The notes under the pieces are model-generated. The model was given only the letters and a program-made list of their open reading frames with translations. It was not told the DNA's origin and ran no database searches. This document shows positions 44,773 to 56,172 of a DNA stretch of 64,000 nucleotides, in pieces (position 1 is the first letter of the stretch; each line of letters begins with the position of its first letter). The position numbers were made by a program, and so were the translations under genes. Origin of the DNA: JACDAE01 sp963744875 (GTDB lineage Bacteria; Chloroflexota; Ktedonobacteria; Ktedonobacterales; Ktedonobacteraceae); the NCBI GenBank assembly GCA_963744875.1, contig CAVUVQ010000048.1, forward strand, positions 310,001-374,000, given 5' to 3'.

Positions 44773-46002
44773 TTGTCCCAGCCACCTTCTTCCTTACCCC
44801 TTACCTCCCCATCGGTAGCGCATTTACGACGAAGACAGCCAAGCAGCGTTCCCTTACGCATTTTTGCAACCTGCTTTACGGCGCTTGCGGTTGCCGTTCA
44901 CTACACGAACTATAGCCCCTTGATCGCTATCATTCGCAGCGAGTTGCATGCCAGTAGCGGCCAGGTAGGACTCTTCTCGACGCTCCTCTTCTTAGGGCTG
45001 GCGGCGGCCTATATTCCGGCGGGAATACTGGGCGATCGCTTTGGAGCACGACCTGTATTGATCGTGTCCTGCGCCCTGATGGGACTCAGTGGTATCCTCT
45101 TGCCCCTCTTCCCTAATCTGACCTGGATGCTGTTATGCCGCATTTTGGTAGGAGTGGGATCAGGTGGAGCATTCATAACGGGAGCGGGTATCGCATCAAG
45201 ATTGGGCAAACATGCATCGTTGGGACAGGGATTATATGGAGGTGCGACCCAGGCAGGGTCAGGGCTGGGACTATTGATTACACCACACCTTTTACCGCTG
45301 TTCGGCTGGCGTGGGAGCTTTCTCTTCTGGGGCATACTCAGCTCAACTGCGGTCCTGCTCTGGCTCTTTGTCAATGACGGGCAGGAGACGCATACACCGG
45401 TTCCCGTCAACTTAAAAGTGGCTGTGCGCTCGCCTTCTGTGTGGACGCTTGGTCTCTCACACCTGGGCACCTTCGGGCTAGGAAACGCCATTGCGGCGTG
45501 GATCACCGTCTATCTCATTGTACAATATGGCTTGCCTCTGACACTGGCAGCAACAATTGGATCTATCGTGATCCTGGGGGGAGTGATCTTTCGACCTCTG
45601 GGAGGAATTTTGCTGGCGCGAAACGTGATTGGGGCAATACCTCTTTTACGGATAGGGACAATAATGGGGGCCGTAGGAGTAGGATTACTTGCCATACCAA
45701 TACGCTTTGTGCCATTCGCAATTTTAGGGTTAGTCCTGATTGGAATTGGCAGCACAATGCCCTACACATCAGTCTTCAATTCTGCTGCGAACCTGCGCAA
45801 CGTTGGGAAAGGGGTTGCACAGGCGCTAGTCAGCGTCATCTCTACTCCAACGGTGCTTATCGGCCCGCCATTGATCGGATTTCTACTCGATCGTACAGGC
45901 AATTTCCTACTGGCATTCGGATCGATCCTGCTCTTTGGTTGTGTCGCAATCACCGCATCGTTCCTGGCTGGTCCCGCATTGAAGCGTGAGACGGTATCAT
46001 AA
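44773..46002 (+). CDS. Major facilitator superfamily transporter
   Basis: 409 aa, twelve predicted membrane helices. The MFS motif A after helix 2 reads GILGDRFGARPVL, and the second half shows a weaker repeat. It starts at TTG 44773 with AAGGAG 7 bases upstream. It resembles the cyanate/nitrate-type (CynX/NarK-like) subgroup in its overall pattern (LTWMLLCRILVGVGSGGAFI), but the substrate is not known. Confidence 0.85.
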   Translation: MSQPPSSLPLTSPSVAHLRRRQPSSVPLRIFATCFTALAVAVHYTNYSPLIAIIRSELHASSGQVGLFSTLLFLGLAAAYIPAGILGDRFGARPVLIVSCALMGLSGILLPLFPNLTWMLLCRILVGVGSGGAFITGAGIASRLGKHASLGQGLYGGATQAGSGLGLLITPHLLPLFGWRGSFLFWGILSSTAVLLWLFVNDGQETHTPVPVNLKVAVRSPSVWTLGLSHLGTFGLGNAIAAWITVYLIVQYGLPLTLAATIGSIVILGGVIFRPLGGILLARNVIGAIPLLRIGTIMGAVGVGLLAIPIRFVPFAILGLVLIGIGSTMPYTSVFNSAANLRNVGKGVAQALVSVISTPTVLIGPPLIGFLLDRTGNFLLAFGSILLFGCVAITASFLAGPALKRETVS

Positions 46003-46206
46003 TATTACCATACGTATTTTAGTCCATTGTATCTCTTCTCCTAATCTAGTATATTAGAGGAGTAGTAAGCAAGTAGATACTACGCTAGTCAAGCTCATCT
46101 GCCACGCATAAAGCAGGCTGAGCATTTCTTTAGCGAGAATCAGACAGGATTTGATTCTCCCCTACTTTTAGAGAATAGTGATACTTAAAACCTGGAGCGA
46201 TTTTTT

Positions 46207-46854
46207 ATGTTACAAAAACCACAGGCGATTCTCTTTGACCTGGATGGGGTCTTAACGGACACGTCAGAATATCATTACCAGGCATGGAAGCATCTGGCAG
46301 ATGACGAAGGCATTCCTTTTACCCATGAAGAGAACGATGCCCATTTGCGCGGCGTGGGAAGACGCGAGTCGCTGGGATATATTATTAGAGGGCGTCAGTA
46401 CAGCGAAGACCAGATTCAGGAGATGATGACGCGCAAAAATAACTACTACAACGACCTGATTAAGCAGATGACGCCCAAAGAACTGGTTGAGGGTGGGGGC
46501 GCGTTATTGGATGAGATCCACAAGGCTGGCATCAAAATTGCTACGGCATCTGCAAGCAAAAACTGTCGTATTGTGCTTGAGCGACTGAATATCGTGCATT
46601 ATTTTGATGGCATTGCGGACGGATATAGCGTTGGTAACAGCAAACCCGCCCCAGATATTTTCGTCTACGCCGCAGGACTGGTCAATGTACCAACATCGGC
46701 GTGCCTGGGCGTTGAGGATGCTGCGGCTGGCATCGAGGCAATCAAAGCTGCGGGCATGCAGGCCCTTGCCATTGGCCCGGCTGAACGTTTTCACAATGCT
46801 GACAAAGTCATACCGGATATGGTAAATAAACGCTTACAAGACATGCTCGACTAA
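46207..46854 (+). CDS. pgmB: Beta-phosphoglucomutase
   Basis: 215 aa HAD-superfamily enzyme. Motif I FDLDGVLTDT with the nucleophile Asp and acid-base Asp, the cap-domain LRGVGRRESL (substrate Arg/Lys site of PgmB), motif II TASAS, the Lys in NSKPAPDIF and motif IV GVEDAAAGIEA. It converts beta-glucose 1-phosphate to glucose 6-phosphate. The GH65 phosphorylase gene follows 45 bp downstream and would supply beta-glucose 1-phosphate. Confidence 0.93.
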   Translation: MLQKPQAILFDLDGVLTDTSEYHYQAWKHLADDEGIPFTHEENDAHLRGVGRRESLGYIIRGRQYSEDQIQEMMTRKNNYYNDLIKQMTPKELVEGGGALLDEIHKAGIKIATASASKNCRIVLERLNIVHYFDGIADGYSVGNSKPAPDIFVYAAGLVNVPTSACLGVEDAAAGIEAIKAAGMQALAIGPAERFHNADKVIPDMVNKRLQDMLD

Positions 46855-46899
46855 AGAGAATAGAGCTATATTCTGGTTAATATTAGGGAGGATGAAGTT

Positions 46900-49088
46900 G
46901 TGAACCTTTGGCAAATTAGCGAAGACACATTCAATCCAGAAACGAAGCATATGCGTAGTCAGGAAACCGTTTACAGCATTGGCAACGGCTATTTCTGCAC
47001 GCGTGGAACCTTTGAAGAAGGGTATTCCAGGGCAACACCAGCAACGCTCCTCTTCGGCGTTTTTGATGCCGTCGCCATCGCGAAAGAAGAACTGGCGAAC
47101 GCGCCAGACTGGACGCCGCTCGGACTCACCATTAACGGTGAACGCTTCCGTCTCGATAAAGGGAAGATCCTCGATTACAAGCGCACGCTCGACATGCAAG
47201 AGGGCATCTTACGACGGACAATCCATTGGGAAACACCAATGGGTGTACGCATAAAGATCAGTAGCGAGCGCGTCGCCAGTCTGGCGGACGAACATGTGGG
47301 CATGGTGCGTTATCGCGTCACCAACGACGATAGCAACTCACCTCTTGACATAGCGCTCTGGACAAACTTCAATACGGCGGTGGGAAACTACGACCTTATG
47401 CACTGGGAAACGGTTGATCAGGGCTTTGAGGGTGAAGTGATGTGGTTGCAGAGCGAGACGAAGAAAACAAAGGTCCAACTGGCACAGACGATGACCTTCA
47501 CCACCACGCTGCCAGAGTGCCGCACCGAATACATCTCGTCTTACATCGCCCCCAGCATTCGTATTTATGGTAAGCTTGCGCCCGGTGAAACCATGGAGGC
47601 GGAAAAGTTTGTCGTCATGTATACCACCCGCGATGGTGTTGAGCCAGTACCCACCGCTCTTGGACATCACCGTAAGTTGCTTGATCCTGGAACTGGATCG
47701 CAAAGGGGCAGGTCTATGAACGGTTGCTGGTAAAACATAAAGAAGCGTGGCAACAGTTCTGGCAGGAAGCGGATGTCATTATCGAAGGCGACGAAAAATC
47801 ACAACTGGCGATACGCTACAATATCTACCAGTTGCGTATCAACGCCTCCGCGCATGATGATCGCTATAGCATCGCCGCCAAGGGTCTGACGGGCTTCGGC
47901 TATCGTGGACATATCTTCCATGACACCGAAATCTTTATGTTGCCCTTCTTCACGTATGTCCTTCCCGATTTTGCACGCAATCTGTTGCTCTATCGCTATC
48001 ATCTCTTGCCTGCGGCACGCAAGAAGGCGGCCAGCAACGGCTATGAAGGGGCACAATATCCCTGGGAGAGCACCCTGGACGGCGAGGAGACCACGCCCAG
48101 TTCGATCATCCACCCGGAGACGGGCGAGGTGATTCCAGTCTTGAACGGCTTCATCGAATACCATATCAGTGCCAGCGTTGCGCATGCCGTGCAGTCCTAC
48201 TGGGAGGTCACGGGCGATGACGCGTTCATGCAAGATTATGGCGCGGAGATCGTTCTGAGCACCGCAACCTTCTGGGGCAGTCGCGTAGAGAAGGATGCAA
48301 ATGGTGCTTATGAGATCACCAATGTGATTGGTCCCGACGAATGGCACGAGCACGTCAACAATAATGCCTTCACCAATTACATGGCCCGTCAAAATATTCT
48401 GGACGCCATCAAAGATCTGCACTGGTTGCAGACCACTGCGCCCGCCAGAGCGCGCGAACTGGTGCAACAGCTCCATCTGACGGACGAGCGTCTGCAACAT
48501 TGGCAAGACGTGGTAGAGAAGCTGCGCATCCCGCAAGATCCGCAAACGAAGGTCTTTGAACAGTTTGACGGTTTCTTCCAACTGGAGGAACTCGATCAGG
48601 AACAGTTCAAGGGGCGCAAAGACTCATACCAGGGCATTATGGGTATTCATGCCGTCCAGAAGTATCGTATAGTCAAGCAAGCGGACGTACTGATGTTGCT
48701 GACGGTCCTGAACCAGAACTTCGATCTGGAGACCAAACGTGCCAACTGGGATTATTATTATCCCATTACCGACCACGACTATGGTTCCTCGCTGACGCCG
48801 GCGTTCCATGTGATTCTGGCCTGTGAGTTGGGACTGGGCGATGCTGCCTACAAGCAATTTGTGTTGGGTGGGCTGGTCGATCTGGAGAATCTGCGTGGCA
48901 ACACGCCGGACGGCATCCACACCGCCTGTTCGGGAGCTGTCTGGCAGGCAACGGTGTTTGGGTTCGCAGGTTTGAAGGTAACGGCTGATGGGTATACGAC
49001 CAATCCGTCCTGGCCGCACGATTGGACGCGCCTGGCTTTCAAGATCCGGCACAAGGGCGAGTTGATCTCTATCGATCTCAAGAAGTAA
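46900..49088 (+). pseudogene. GH65 disaccharide phosphorylase (maltose/kojibiose/trehalose type), frameshifted
   Basis: GTG 46900 follows AGGGAGG. The N-terminal domain (SIGNGYFCTRGTFEEGYSRA) is typical of GH65. The catalytic barrel has the general-acid Glu in VIGPDEWHEHVNNNAFTNYM and the phosphate region DGIHTACSGAVWQAT. The frame breaks near 47690 and 47712 (extra G in each case): the first part ends QRGRSMNGCW and the second restarts LLVKHKEAWQQFW. Restored, it is about 729 aa, slightly short of 750-770. The specificity among GH65 phosphorylases cannot be told. The shifts may be assembly errors at G runs. Confidence 0.85.
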
Positions 49089-49210
49089 GAGACAACGTGG
49101 TGGGGAGAGGAACAGGATAAAATCTCCACCACAAGCCTCTTGACAAGAGGGGCGTGTCGCGTTATGATAGACCCCGTGATAAGTCCCCACAACATGTGAG
49201 GATGAGTTGA

Positions 49211-49284
49211 GGCGCATTCGTCTAGCGGCCTAGGACATCGCCCTCTCAAGGCGGAGATCACGGGTTCGAATCCCGTATGCGCTA
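49211..49284 (+). tRNA. tRNA-Glu (anticodon CTC)
   Basis: 74 bases fold into a standard cloverleaf: acceptor GGCGCAT/ATGCGCT (with a G-U first pair), D arm GTCTAGCGGCCTAGGAC, anticodon stem TCGCC/GGCGG with loop CTCTCAA (anticodon CTC, reads GAG), T arm ACGGGTTCGAATCCCGT and discriminator A. No CCA is encoded. It follows the GH65 gene. Confidence 0.93.
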
Positions 49285-49789
49285 TTCTACTGTTTTCAAG
49301 AAACGGCTCAAGCCAGGATACAAGCGGCTTGAGTCGTTTTCTATTGTAGAATGGAACGATGTAGGGGCGCGATGGAGCGAAGCGGAATAAGCCCGGCTCT
49401 CCCAAAACCATTTTACGCGAAAAACAATAAAAATCCCCTTATGCCCTCACTCATTTGCTGAGCTTGCAATTTCACCACTTTATCGTATACTATTGCAAAT
49501 AGATATACAATAAAGCTGGATAGTAGATTTCCCTAACCACACATCTCCATCCTCTCTCACTACCGTGTATACCGTGTACCCCAAAAGATCCCGAATTCGT
49601 CAAAATCTATCCCATTTCAGAAACATCTCTGACCACATCGTGTGTGGAACGCTTCACTTCACCCCCATATGAGCAGAATTTATCGGAATATCAGGGGAAA
49701 TCCCATAAAACATTACATCTAAATACGCCTCTAAAACGTGCCTATACTATCTTATACATATAACGTGAAGAAAGGAGGAACACATCAAA
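49285..49789. other. Intergenic stretch with a single repeat arm
   Basis: 49361-49395 is one arm of the palindromic family seen at 26471 and 55709 (GTAGGGGCGC, then GAAGCGGAATAAGCCCG), here without its partner. The rest is AT-rich with no supported gene. GAAACGGCTCAAGC (49301) and GCTTGAGTCGTTTTC (49328) form a short hairpin that may terminate the tRNA transcript. Confidence 0.5.
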
Positions 49790-50203
49790 TTGTACCTTAC
49801 TATATTTTCTTCCACATTCATCAGCCCTTCATCCATCCTTATGATTGCAGACCTTGTATGCTTCGGGCTTGCAGCACTGATAATGATTTTCTCTATCCTT
49901 TTTGACATTAAAAATCAGCGCCGTGAACGAGCAGCAGGAAAAAATGTCCTCTGGTATAAGCGCTATCCACTCTTTGGAAGCGGTGGTGGACTCTGCTTGA
50001 TTATTGCAGAGATGCTTATCATACTTATGTTCAACAGAATCGTGCCTCCTACACTCTTTTTCTATATCCTGGCATCCTTCCTTATTCTCTGCGGCTTTTG
50101 TGGGTCAGTCTATTCGCTCAGGCTTGCGATTGAGCAGAAAAAAATTGCACACGATTATTTGAGATCTCTCCTTGATAAACAAAAGGATCAATCTTTGCAA
50201 TAG
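49790..50203 (+). CDS. Small membrane protein, unknown
   Basis: 137 aa starting at TTG 49790; AAAGGAGG lies 11 bases upstream. Three predicted membrane helices (about 15-40, 66-86, 91-113), with a basic loop (KNQRRERAAGK) between the first two, and a charged C-terminal helix (EQKKIAHDYLRSLLDKQKDQ). No family recognised. Confidence 0.6.
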   Translation: MYLTIFSSTFISPSSILMIADLVCFGLAALIMIFSILFDIKNQRRERAAGKNVLWYKRYPLFGSGGGLCLIIAEMLIILMFNRIVPPTLFFYILASFLILCGFCGSVYSLRLAIEQKKIAHDYLRSLLDKQKDQSLQ

Positions 50204-50357
50204 CTCCCTCAGTACAATCTCTGGTCAGGACTACTAAAGCATGCTAAACTTTATCTATACAGTAGAAGCAATCTCCTCCCTAATGATTAGAGGCAACTTA
50301 GCGCTTGCAGGTTTTGGCACTTTTCGTAAAGCGACGTGACAGAAGAATGAGATTTTC

Positions 50358-50522
50358 ATGCTTCAATCCTGGAAAAACCAGCCCTTCATCCAGCAACGGT
50401 ACACAGCCTATATGATCGATCAAATGGAACAGGATCTACAAGAACTGTCAGAAACGTCCACGAGCGAAGGTGAGATCACGTGGGGTATGCGCCAGATTGC
50501 TTATGAACTGGTGGAATTATGA
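50358..50522 (+). CDS. Small hypothetical protein, 54 aa
   Basis: ATG 50358 to TGA 50522. Sequence is polar and helical (QRYTAYMIDQMEQDLQELSE, then GMRQIAYELVEL). Its last 22 bases overlap the end of the convergent histidine kinase gene. Shine-Dalgarno is weak (AGAAG). Not recognised; it could be chance. Confidence 0.35.
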   Translation: MLQSWKNQPFIQQRYTAYMIDQMEQDLQELSETSTSEGEITWGMRQIAYELVEL

Positions 50523-52703
50523 GGAAATGAAAGGTGGAACGTAGAACCCGCCCCCAGAGTACTCTCTGCCCACACGTTTCCCTGGTGCATTTCCATAATC
50601 TCTTTGACAATCGGTAAACCCAGACCGGTGCCCTGGATATAACGTGTCGTGGTAGTCTCCACGCGGTAAAACGGCGTAAATAGTTTTTCCAGCGCATCAG
50701 CCGGAATCCCCATTCCATGATCCTGTACCTGTATATGAACATGTTCACCTTCTAATTGGCTTGTGACCAGAATCTCTCCTCCAGCGGGAGAATATTTGAT
50801 CGCGTTCGAGAGCAGATTTGTCATCACTTGCGTCAATTTATCCTCATCAGCCTGGACTTGAGAAATACGCTCATCTAGCTGCATGGTGAATGTATGATTG
50901 TGTGTGCCTGGTCGTGTACGAGCAACGACCTCTTTCAATAGTGCATTCAACTGCATCGTATCCATATTCAGGCTCATACGACCAGATTTCATACGTTCCA
51001 GGTCCAACAATTCGCTGATGATCCGATTGAGCCTTTGGGCATCCTGAGCCATATCGGCGGCAAACTCTTTGATCTCCGCCATGCTCCATTCCCCTTCGCC
51101 CAGCAACTCACTAAACCCCTGGATGGTTGTAAGCGGTGTACGCAGCTCATGACCAATGATCGATACAAACGTGCGCTGCATGGTACTGGCTTGCTCTAAT
51201 TGTTTATTGATAGCTTCAAGCTGTTGTGCATGTGCGACTGCTTGAGCACGCGCCTCCTGTTCCGCCTGATAGAGCGATGCATAGTCAATGGCCCGCGCGA
51301 TGCGATCCGCAACACGCTGCAAGAGTTCGACATCACTGTCTGTAAAGATACGTGGCTGTTTTGTACCAATATGCAGAACACCAATAACCTTATCATCAAC
51401 AAGCAAAGGAACCCCTAGCAATGAACGGACATTCTCACGCAAGATCTGACTCACGACCTCAATCTGAGAGATATCAGGAACAACTAGTGGTCGACATTGA
51501 GCCGCAATTCGGCCCGCAAAGCCCTGCCCAATGGGGACGTGCACATCCTGGTTCATCTCTTCTTCCAACCCTTTGGCAGCCCGAACCGTGAGATACTTCC
51601 CATCTTCCGTCAGCAGCAAGATGGCAATTGTATCGACCGTCAGAATCTCGTTCATGCGGCGCAATATCTCGCGGAAGAGATCGTTAAGGCTCAAATGACT
51701 CAACGCGGTATCGGTGATCGTTTGCAGAATTTGCAGTTGCAGATTCATTCTCTCCGCTTGTTTCCGTGCCAGGATAGCCTGCTCAAGGAGTAAGGAGCGT
51801 TCAATCGCCAATGCCAGGCGATCCGCAACGCGCTCAAAGAGGTCGATCATGTCCTGAGAAAACGTGCGTTGTTGCTTCGTCCCGATATGGATCACCCCCA
51901 GGACGCGCCCATCTACCACCAGAGGAACCCCTAACAATGTATAAAGTTGTTCACGCAGGATCGGCGTAAGAATTTCTACCGACCCTTGTTTTCCGGCAAT
52001 AATAGGCTGACGACGGGCTGCAACGGTTCCCGCAAAGCCCTTCCCTAGAGGGATGCGAACGGTAGAGGGCAGCCATCTCTTCGAGGCCATCAACGGCCCG
52101 TATGGTTAAGTAAGTATGATCTTCATTCAACAACAAGATCGCGATATTATCGGCGGCCATGATCTCCCGTATGCGCCTGAGCACAGCTCGAAAGAGGTCA
52201 TCGAGTGAAAGATGTGCCAGAGCATGATCCGTGATAGTTTGTAGTATCTGCAATTGCTCGTTGCGGTCCTCAGCCTGCTCACGTGCCTGAGCTTCATGAG
52301 TATACAGGGCGATCTGATGCACCTCTTTTTGCTTGCGTGTTTCGATATCATCAATGATCGCGGCAAAATAAGCTGGGGATCCCATTGGATCAGGAACCAA
52401 CGAAACGCTCATACAGGCCCAGATAATTATGCCATCCTTGCGTCGAAAACGTTTTTCAAAGGAGGCATTGGTGATCTCCCTTGCCAGGAAACGTTGGACA
52501 TAGGAGCGATCCTGTTCACGATCTTCTGGAAAGGTAAGATCCAGATAGGAGTAATGTTCAAGTTCTTGCTGAGAATACTGCAAAACTTCGCACAGCCGGG
52601 GATTAACAAGCAGCCATTTGCCATCCAAACTCACGTAGGCCACTCCAATGGGCATCTGGTCAAAAATGGTATGAAAGATATCATTAGTTTGTACAGAGCA
52701 CAT
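50501..52703 (-). pseudogene. Hybrid sensor histidine kinase: PAS-GAF-GAF-HisKA-HATPase, one frameshift
   Basis: Start ATG 52703 with GGAG upstream. Order: PAS (FDQMPIGVAYVSLDGKWLLV), PAC, first GAF (frameshift near 52060 inside it), second GAF (PIGQGFAGRIAAQCRPLVVP), HisKA with the phospho-His in SIIGHELRTPLTTIQGFSEL, and HATPase_c with N-box NLLSNAIKYSP, G1 DHGMGIP and G2 GTGLGLPIVKEI. No membrane segment, so it is cytoplasmic. The two GAF domains are near-duplicates. No response regulator is adjacent, so it is an orphan kinase. About 733 aa when restored; the single shift may be an assembly error. Confidence 0.88.
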
Positions 52704-52996
52704 TATCAAACATCTCCTTAGCAAGCTGCCTGACTTTTGATTTTCTTTGTGCCTCGAACTTTTCATTCCAGTATAGACCTTCGTCCAATAGAGGCCAATT
52801 GTATAGATGGGAGACGATGTTGCCTGAACATTACCTTCTCTTTTGAGTATAGAAACTTTGACCAGACATCAAGTCAGAAACGGTGGATCAAAGCCGTCCA
52901 GGATATAGTACTCTGGCCTGATCAGCTTGCAGGATATGATGACCAATGTTATCTTTGAAGCAAGCAGTTTGAACCGATAAGAAAGAGACCATTTAC

Positions 52997-55681
52997 ATGA
53001 TCAATAGCGAGGCTACCAACCCCGAACAGGAACGCCTGGCGCAGGCACATGCCAACACACAACCCTGGTACCACTGGGGCCCCTACCTCTCTGAACGGCA
53101 ATGGGGCAGCGTGCGCGAGGATTACTCGCCCAACGGCGATGCCTGGAATTTTTTTCCACATGATCATGCCCGTTCACGTACGTATCGTTGGGGCGAGGAT
53201 GGCCTGCTGGGGATCAGCGACGAAACGAGTCGCCTCTGCTTTGCACTCGCCCTCTGGAATGAGGCCGATCCAATCCTTAAAGAACGCCTCTTTGGCCTGA
53301 CGGGCCCCGAGGGCAATCACGGTGAGGATGTGAAAGAATACTATTTTTTCCTGGATAATACCCCGACGCATTCGTACATGAAGGCGCTCTATAAATACCC
53401 GCAGCATGCCTTCCCCTATGCCGATCTGGTGGATGAGAATCGTAGCCGTGGCCGCAGCAAACCTGAATATGAACTGATCGATACGGGCATCTTTGCAGAT
53501 AATCGCTATTTTGATGTCATGGTTGAGTACGCTAAAGTAGATCCCCAGGATATTCTGATTCGCATTAGCGCCACCAATCATGGACCAGACGCCGCGCCTT
53601 TACACCTGCTGCCCACGCTCTGGTACCGCAATACCTGGTCCTGGGGCAATGGTGGCTCTCGGCCAGAACTACGAGCCATTGAGTACACTCCGTCAGACTC
53701 GACAACCACGAAACAGAGTTTTGTGCATGCCAATCACACAAGTACTGGCGAATATTGGCTGGCCTATGAGCAGCTTGAGAAAGAGCCGCAGCTCCTCTTC
53801 ACCGAGAATGAGAGCAATTTTCAGCGTCTCTGGGGGGTAGCCAATCGCACGCCCTTCGTGAAAGATGGGATCAATGACGCAATCGTCCATAAGACTACAG
53901 GGACGGTCAATCCCGCTGGCGTCGGAACCAAAGCAGCCGTTCATTATTCTATGCTCATTGCGCCAGGGGCCACGGAGACCGCTTTGTTACGCCTCTCCTC
54001 AACGCAACATGCTATCCCCTTTGTGGATGCCGAAGAGATTTTTAAGACGCGACAGGCGGAAGCCGATCGCTTCTACGCATCCTATGGGGCGGAAAATATG
54101 TCCGAGGATGCGCGTCTGGTGCAGCGCCTGGCGTTTGCTGGCCTGCTATGGAGCAAGCAATTCTACCATTATAATGTCCAGCAGTGGCTGGATGGCGATC
54201 CGGTTGGTCCACCACCACCAGCCGTGCGTAAAACCGGGCGCAACCATGATTGGCGGCATCTCAACAATGACGAAGTGATCTTGATGCCCGATACCTGGGA
54301 ATACCCCTGGTACGCCGCCTGGGATCTAGGTTTCCATTGCATCACCATGGCCCTGATCGATGCGGACTTCGCGAAGAAGCAGCTTATCTTGCTGCTGCGC
54401 GAGTGGTACATGCATCCCAATGGACAGTTGCCTGCTTATGAATGGGCCTTTAGCGATGTGAATCCCCCTGTCCATGCATGGGCCGCTCTGCGCGTCTACA
54501 AAATCGAGAAACGCACAACGGGCAAAACAGATCGGGATTTTCTAGAGCGTGTTTTTCACAAACTGCTGCTCAATTTTACCTGGTGGGTCAATCGCAAAGA
54601 TAGCGAGGGGCGTAACATTTTCCAGGGAGGATTTCTGGGTCTCGACAATATTGGCGTCTTTGATCGCAACGCCACTTTACCAACGGGAGAGACGTTAGAA
54701 CAATCGGATGGGACCGCCTGGATGGGTATGTTCTGTTTGAATATGCTGATGATTGCCCTTGAACTGGCACGTGAGAATCAGGTTTATGAGGATATTGCAA
54801 CCAAGTTTTTCGAGCATTTTCTGTATATTGCCGAAGCGCTCAATGATATTGCTGGGGAAGGTATCTCCTTGTGGGATGATACGGATGAGTTCTTTTATGA
54901 CGTGCTGCATATGCCCGATGGTTCAAATGTCCCTTTGAAGGTGCGTTCGATGGTCGGATTTATTCCTCTGCTGGCGGTGGAAACGATTGATCCGGAATTA
55001 TTGGACAAGATGCCTGCATTTAAAGCACGCATGGAATGGTTTTTGAAGCATCGCCCGCTTCTTGCTGGTCTGATCTCACACTTTCAAGCCCCCGGAATGG
55101 GTGAGCGTCGCCTGCTGGCTCTGGTACGTGGGCACCGCATGAAGTGTTTGCTCAAGCGGATGCTCGATCCCACCGAGTTCTTGAGCGATCATGGTATTCG
55201 TGCTATTAGCAAATATCATGAAGAGCATCCGTATACCTATGATATGATGGGTACAGAATACAGTGTTGACTATGAACCCGGTGTATCAAGTACGGGCCTT
55301 TTCGGTGGAAATTCTAACTGGCGTGGGCCAGTCTGGTTCCCGCTCAATTTCCTGTTGGTTGAAACCTTGCAGAAATTTCACTACTATTACGGTGACGACT
55401 TTCTGGTGGAATGCCCGACCGGTTCTGGTCAGTATCTCACGCTTGAGCAGATCGCCACGCAGATCTCATCACGCCTCACAGGCATCTTTTTACGCAACGC
55501 GGATGGATATCGCCCGGTCTTCGGCGCAAATGAGACTTTCCAGAACGACCCCCATTGGCGCGATTATCCGCTGTTCTACGAATACTTCCATGGCGATACG
55601 GGTGAAGGGCTGGGTGCCAGTCATCAGACGGGTTGGACCGCTGTAGTTGCCAAATTGCTGGAGCAGGTCGCTAACCTGTAG
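52997..55681 (+). CDS. GH63-type glucosidase (MGH1-like)
   Basis: 894 aa, intact. An (alpha/alpha)6 barrel family: N-terminal ERQWGSVREDYSPNGDAWNF and DHARSRTYRWGEDGLLGISD, then ETWEYPWYAAWDLGFHC-type text (DTWEYPWYAAWDLGFHCITM), the probable catalytic acids in WDLGFH and near NSNWRGPVWFPLNFLL. Bacterial members hydrolyse mannosylglycerate or alpha-glucosides, but specificities vary widely. No signal peptide, so it is cytoplasmic. It is a single gene, but the PgmB/GH65 pair lies 4 kb upstream, suggesting related sugar use. Confidence 0.85.
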   Translation: MINSEATNPEQERLAQAHANTQPWYHWGPYLSERQWGSVREDYSPNGDAWNFFPHDHARSRTYRWGEDGLLGISDETSRLCFALALWNEADPILKERLFGLTGPEGNHGEDVKEYYFFLDNTPTHSYMKALYKYPQHAFPYADLVDENRSRGRSKPEYELIDTGIFADNRYFDVMVEYAKVDPQDILIRISATNHGPDAAPLHLLPTLWYRNTWSWGNGGSRPELRAIEYTPSDSTTTKQSFVHANHTSTGEYWLAYEQLEKEPQLLFTENESNFQRLWGVANRTPFVKDGINDAIVHKTTGTVNPAGVGTKAAVHYSMLIAPGATETALLRLSSTQHAIPFVDAEEIFKTRQAEADRFYASYGAENMSEDARLVQRLAFAGLLWSKQFYHYNVQQWLDGDPVGPPPPAVRKTGRNHDWRHLNNDEVILMPDTWEYPWYAAWDLGFHCITMALIDADFAKKQLILLLREWYMHPNGQLPAYEWAFSDVNPPVHAWAALRVYKIEKRTTGKTDRDFLERVFHKLLLNFTWWVNRKDSEGRNIFQGGFLGLDNIGVFDRNATLPTGETLEQSDGTAWMGMFCLNMLMIALELARENQVYEDIATKFFEHFLYIAEALNDIAGEGISLWDDTDEFFYDVLHMPDGSNVPLKVRSMVGFIPLLAVETIDPELLDKMPAFKARMEWFLKHRPLLAGLISHFQAPGMGERRLLALVRGHRMKCLLKRMLDPTEFLSDHGIRAISKYHEEHPYTYDMMGTEYSVDYEPGVSSTGLFGGNSNWRGPVWFPLNFLLVETLQKFHYYYGDDFLVECPTGSGQYLTLEQIATQISSRLTGIFLRNADGYRPVFGANETFQNDPHWRDYPLFYEYFHGDTGEGLGASHQTGWTAVVAKLLEQVANL

Positions 55682-55708
55682 CATTCCAGTGTGCACATAG
55701 TGGTCACT

Positions 55709-55809
55709 CGGGCTTATTTCACTTCGTTCCATTGCGCCCCTACTACGACATAAGATGCAAAGAAAGCAATAAGTGTAGGGGCGCAATGGAACGAAGTGAA
55801 ATAAGCCCG
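55709..55809. repeat. Palindromic intergenic element (35-bp perfect arms)
   Basis: Arms 55709-55743 and 55775-55809 are perfect complements over 35 bases, around a 31-base centre. The arm text (GTAGGGGCGCAATGGAACGA, then AGTGAAATAAGCCCG) is the longer version of that at 26471 and the solo arm at 49361. It may serve as the terminator of the GH63 gene. No gene is seen between here and 56173. Confidence 0.85.
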
Positions 55810-56172
55810 GTGCTCCCCAAATATATTGTGCGTAACAAATAGACAGGAAGATGTAATTATCCTCAGCAATGGTTCATTGTATGTGCAAGAGGTGAAACCC
55901 GCGAACGTATATAATCATAATGATATGAGGCATGGTCGTCCTGGCAGGGTTGGTGCATCATAGCCCTCTACCATTAGTCTGTTAAATCGTGATGGAACCG
56001 CAGCGCAGATGAAATTGCCGAGAGGTCTTGATCACCTGCAGCATTCGGGTAATCCCTTGCGCAACAAACCAGATACTCCTGAGTTTTATTGATAAGAGTA
56101 ACGCTACCCATTATCCAACCTGCACTCATCTTAACTCATCTGCTCCATAGAAATGGAAATAGGAGGAACCCT

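Noticed and set aside
47799..48581. 260-codon minus-strand frame over the GH65 gene
   Set aside because: Shadow of the catalytic domain of GH65; no domain of its own.
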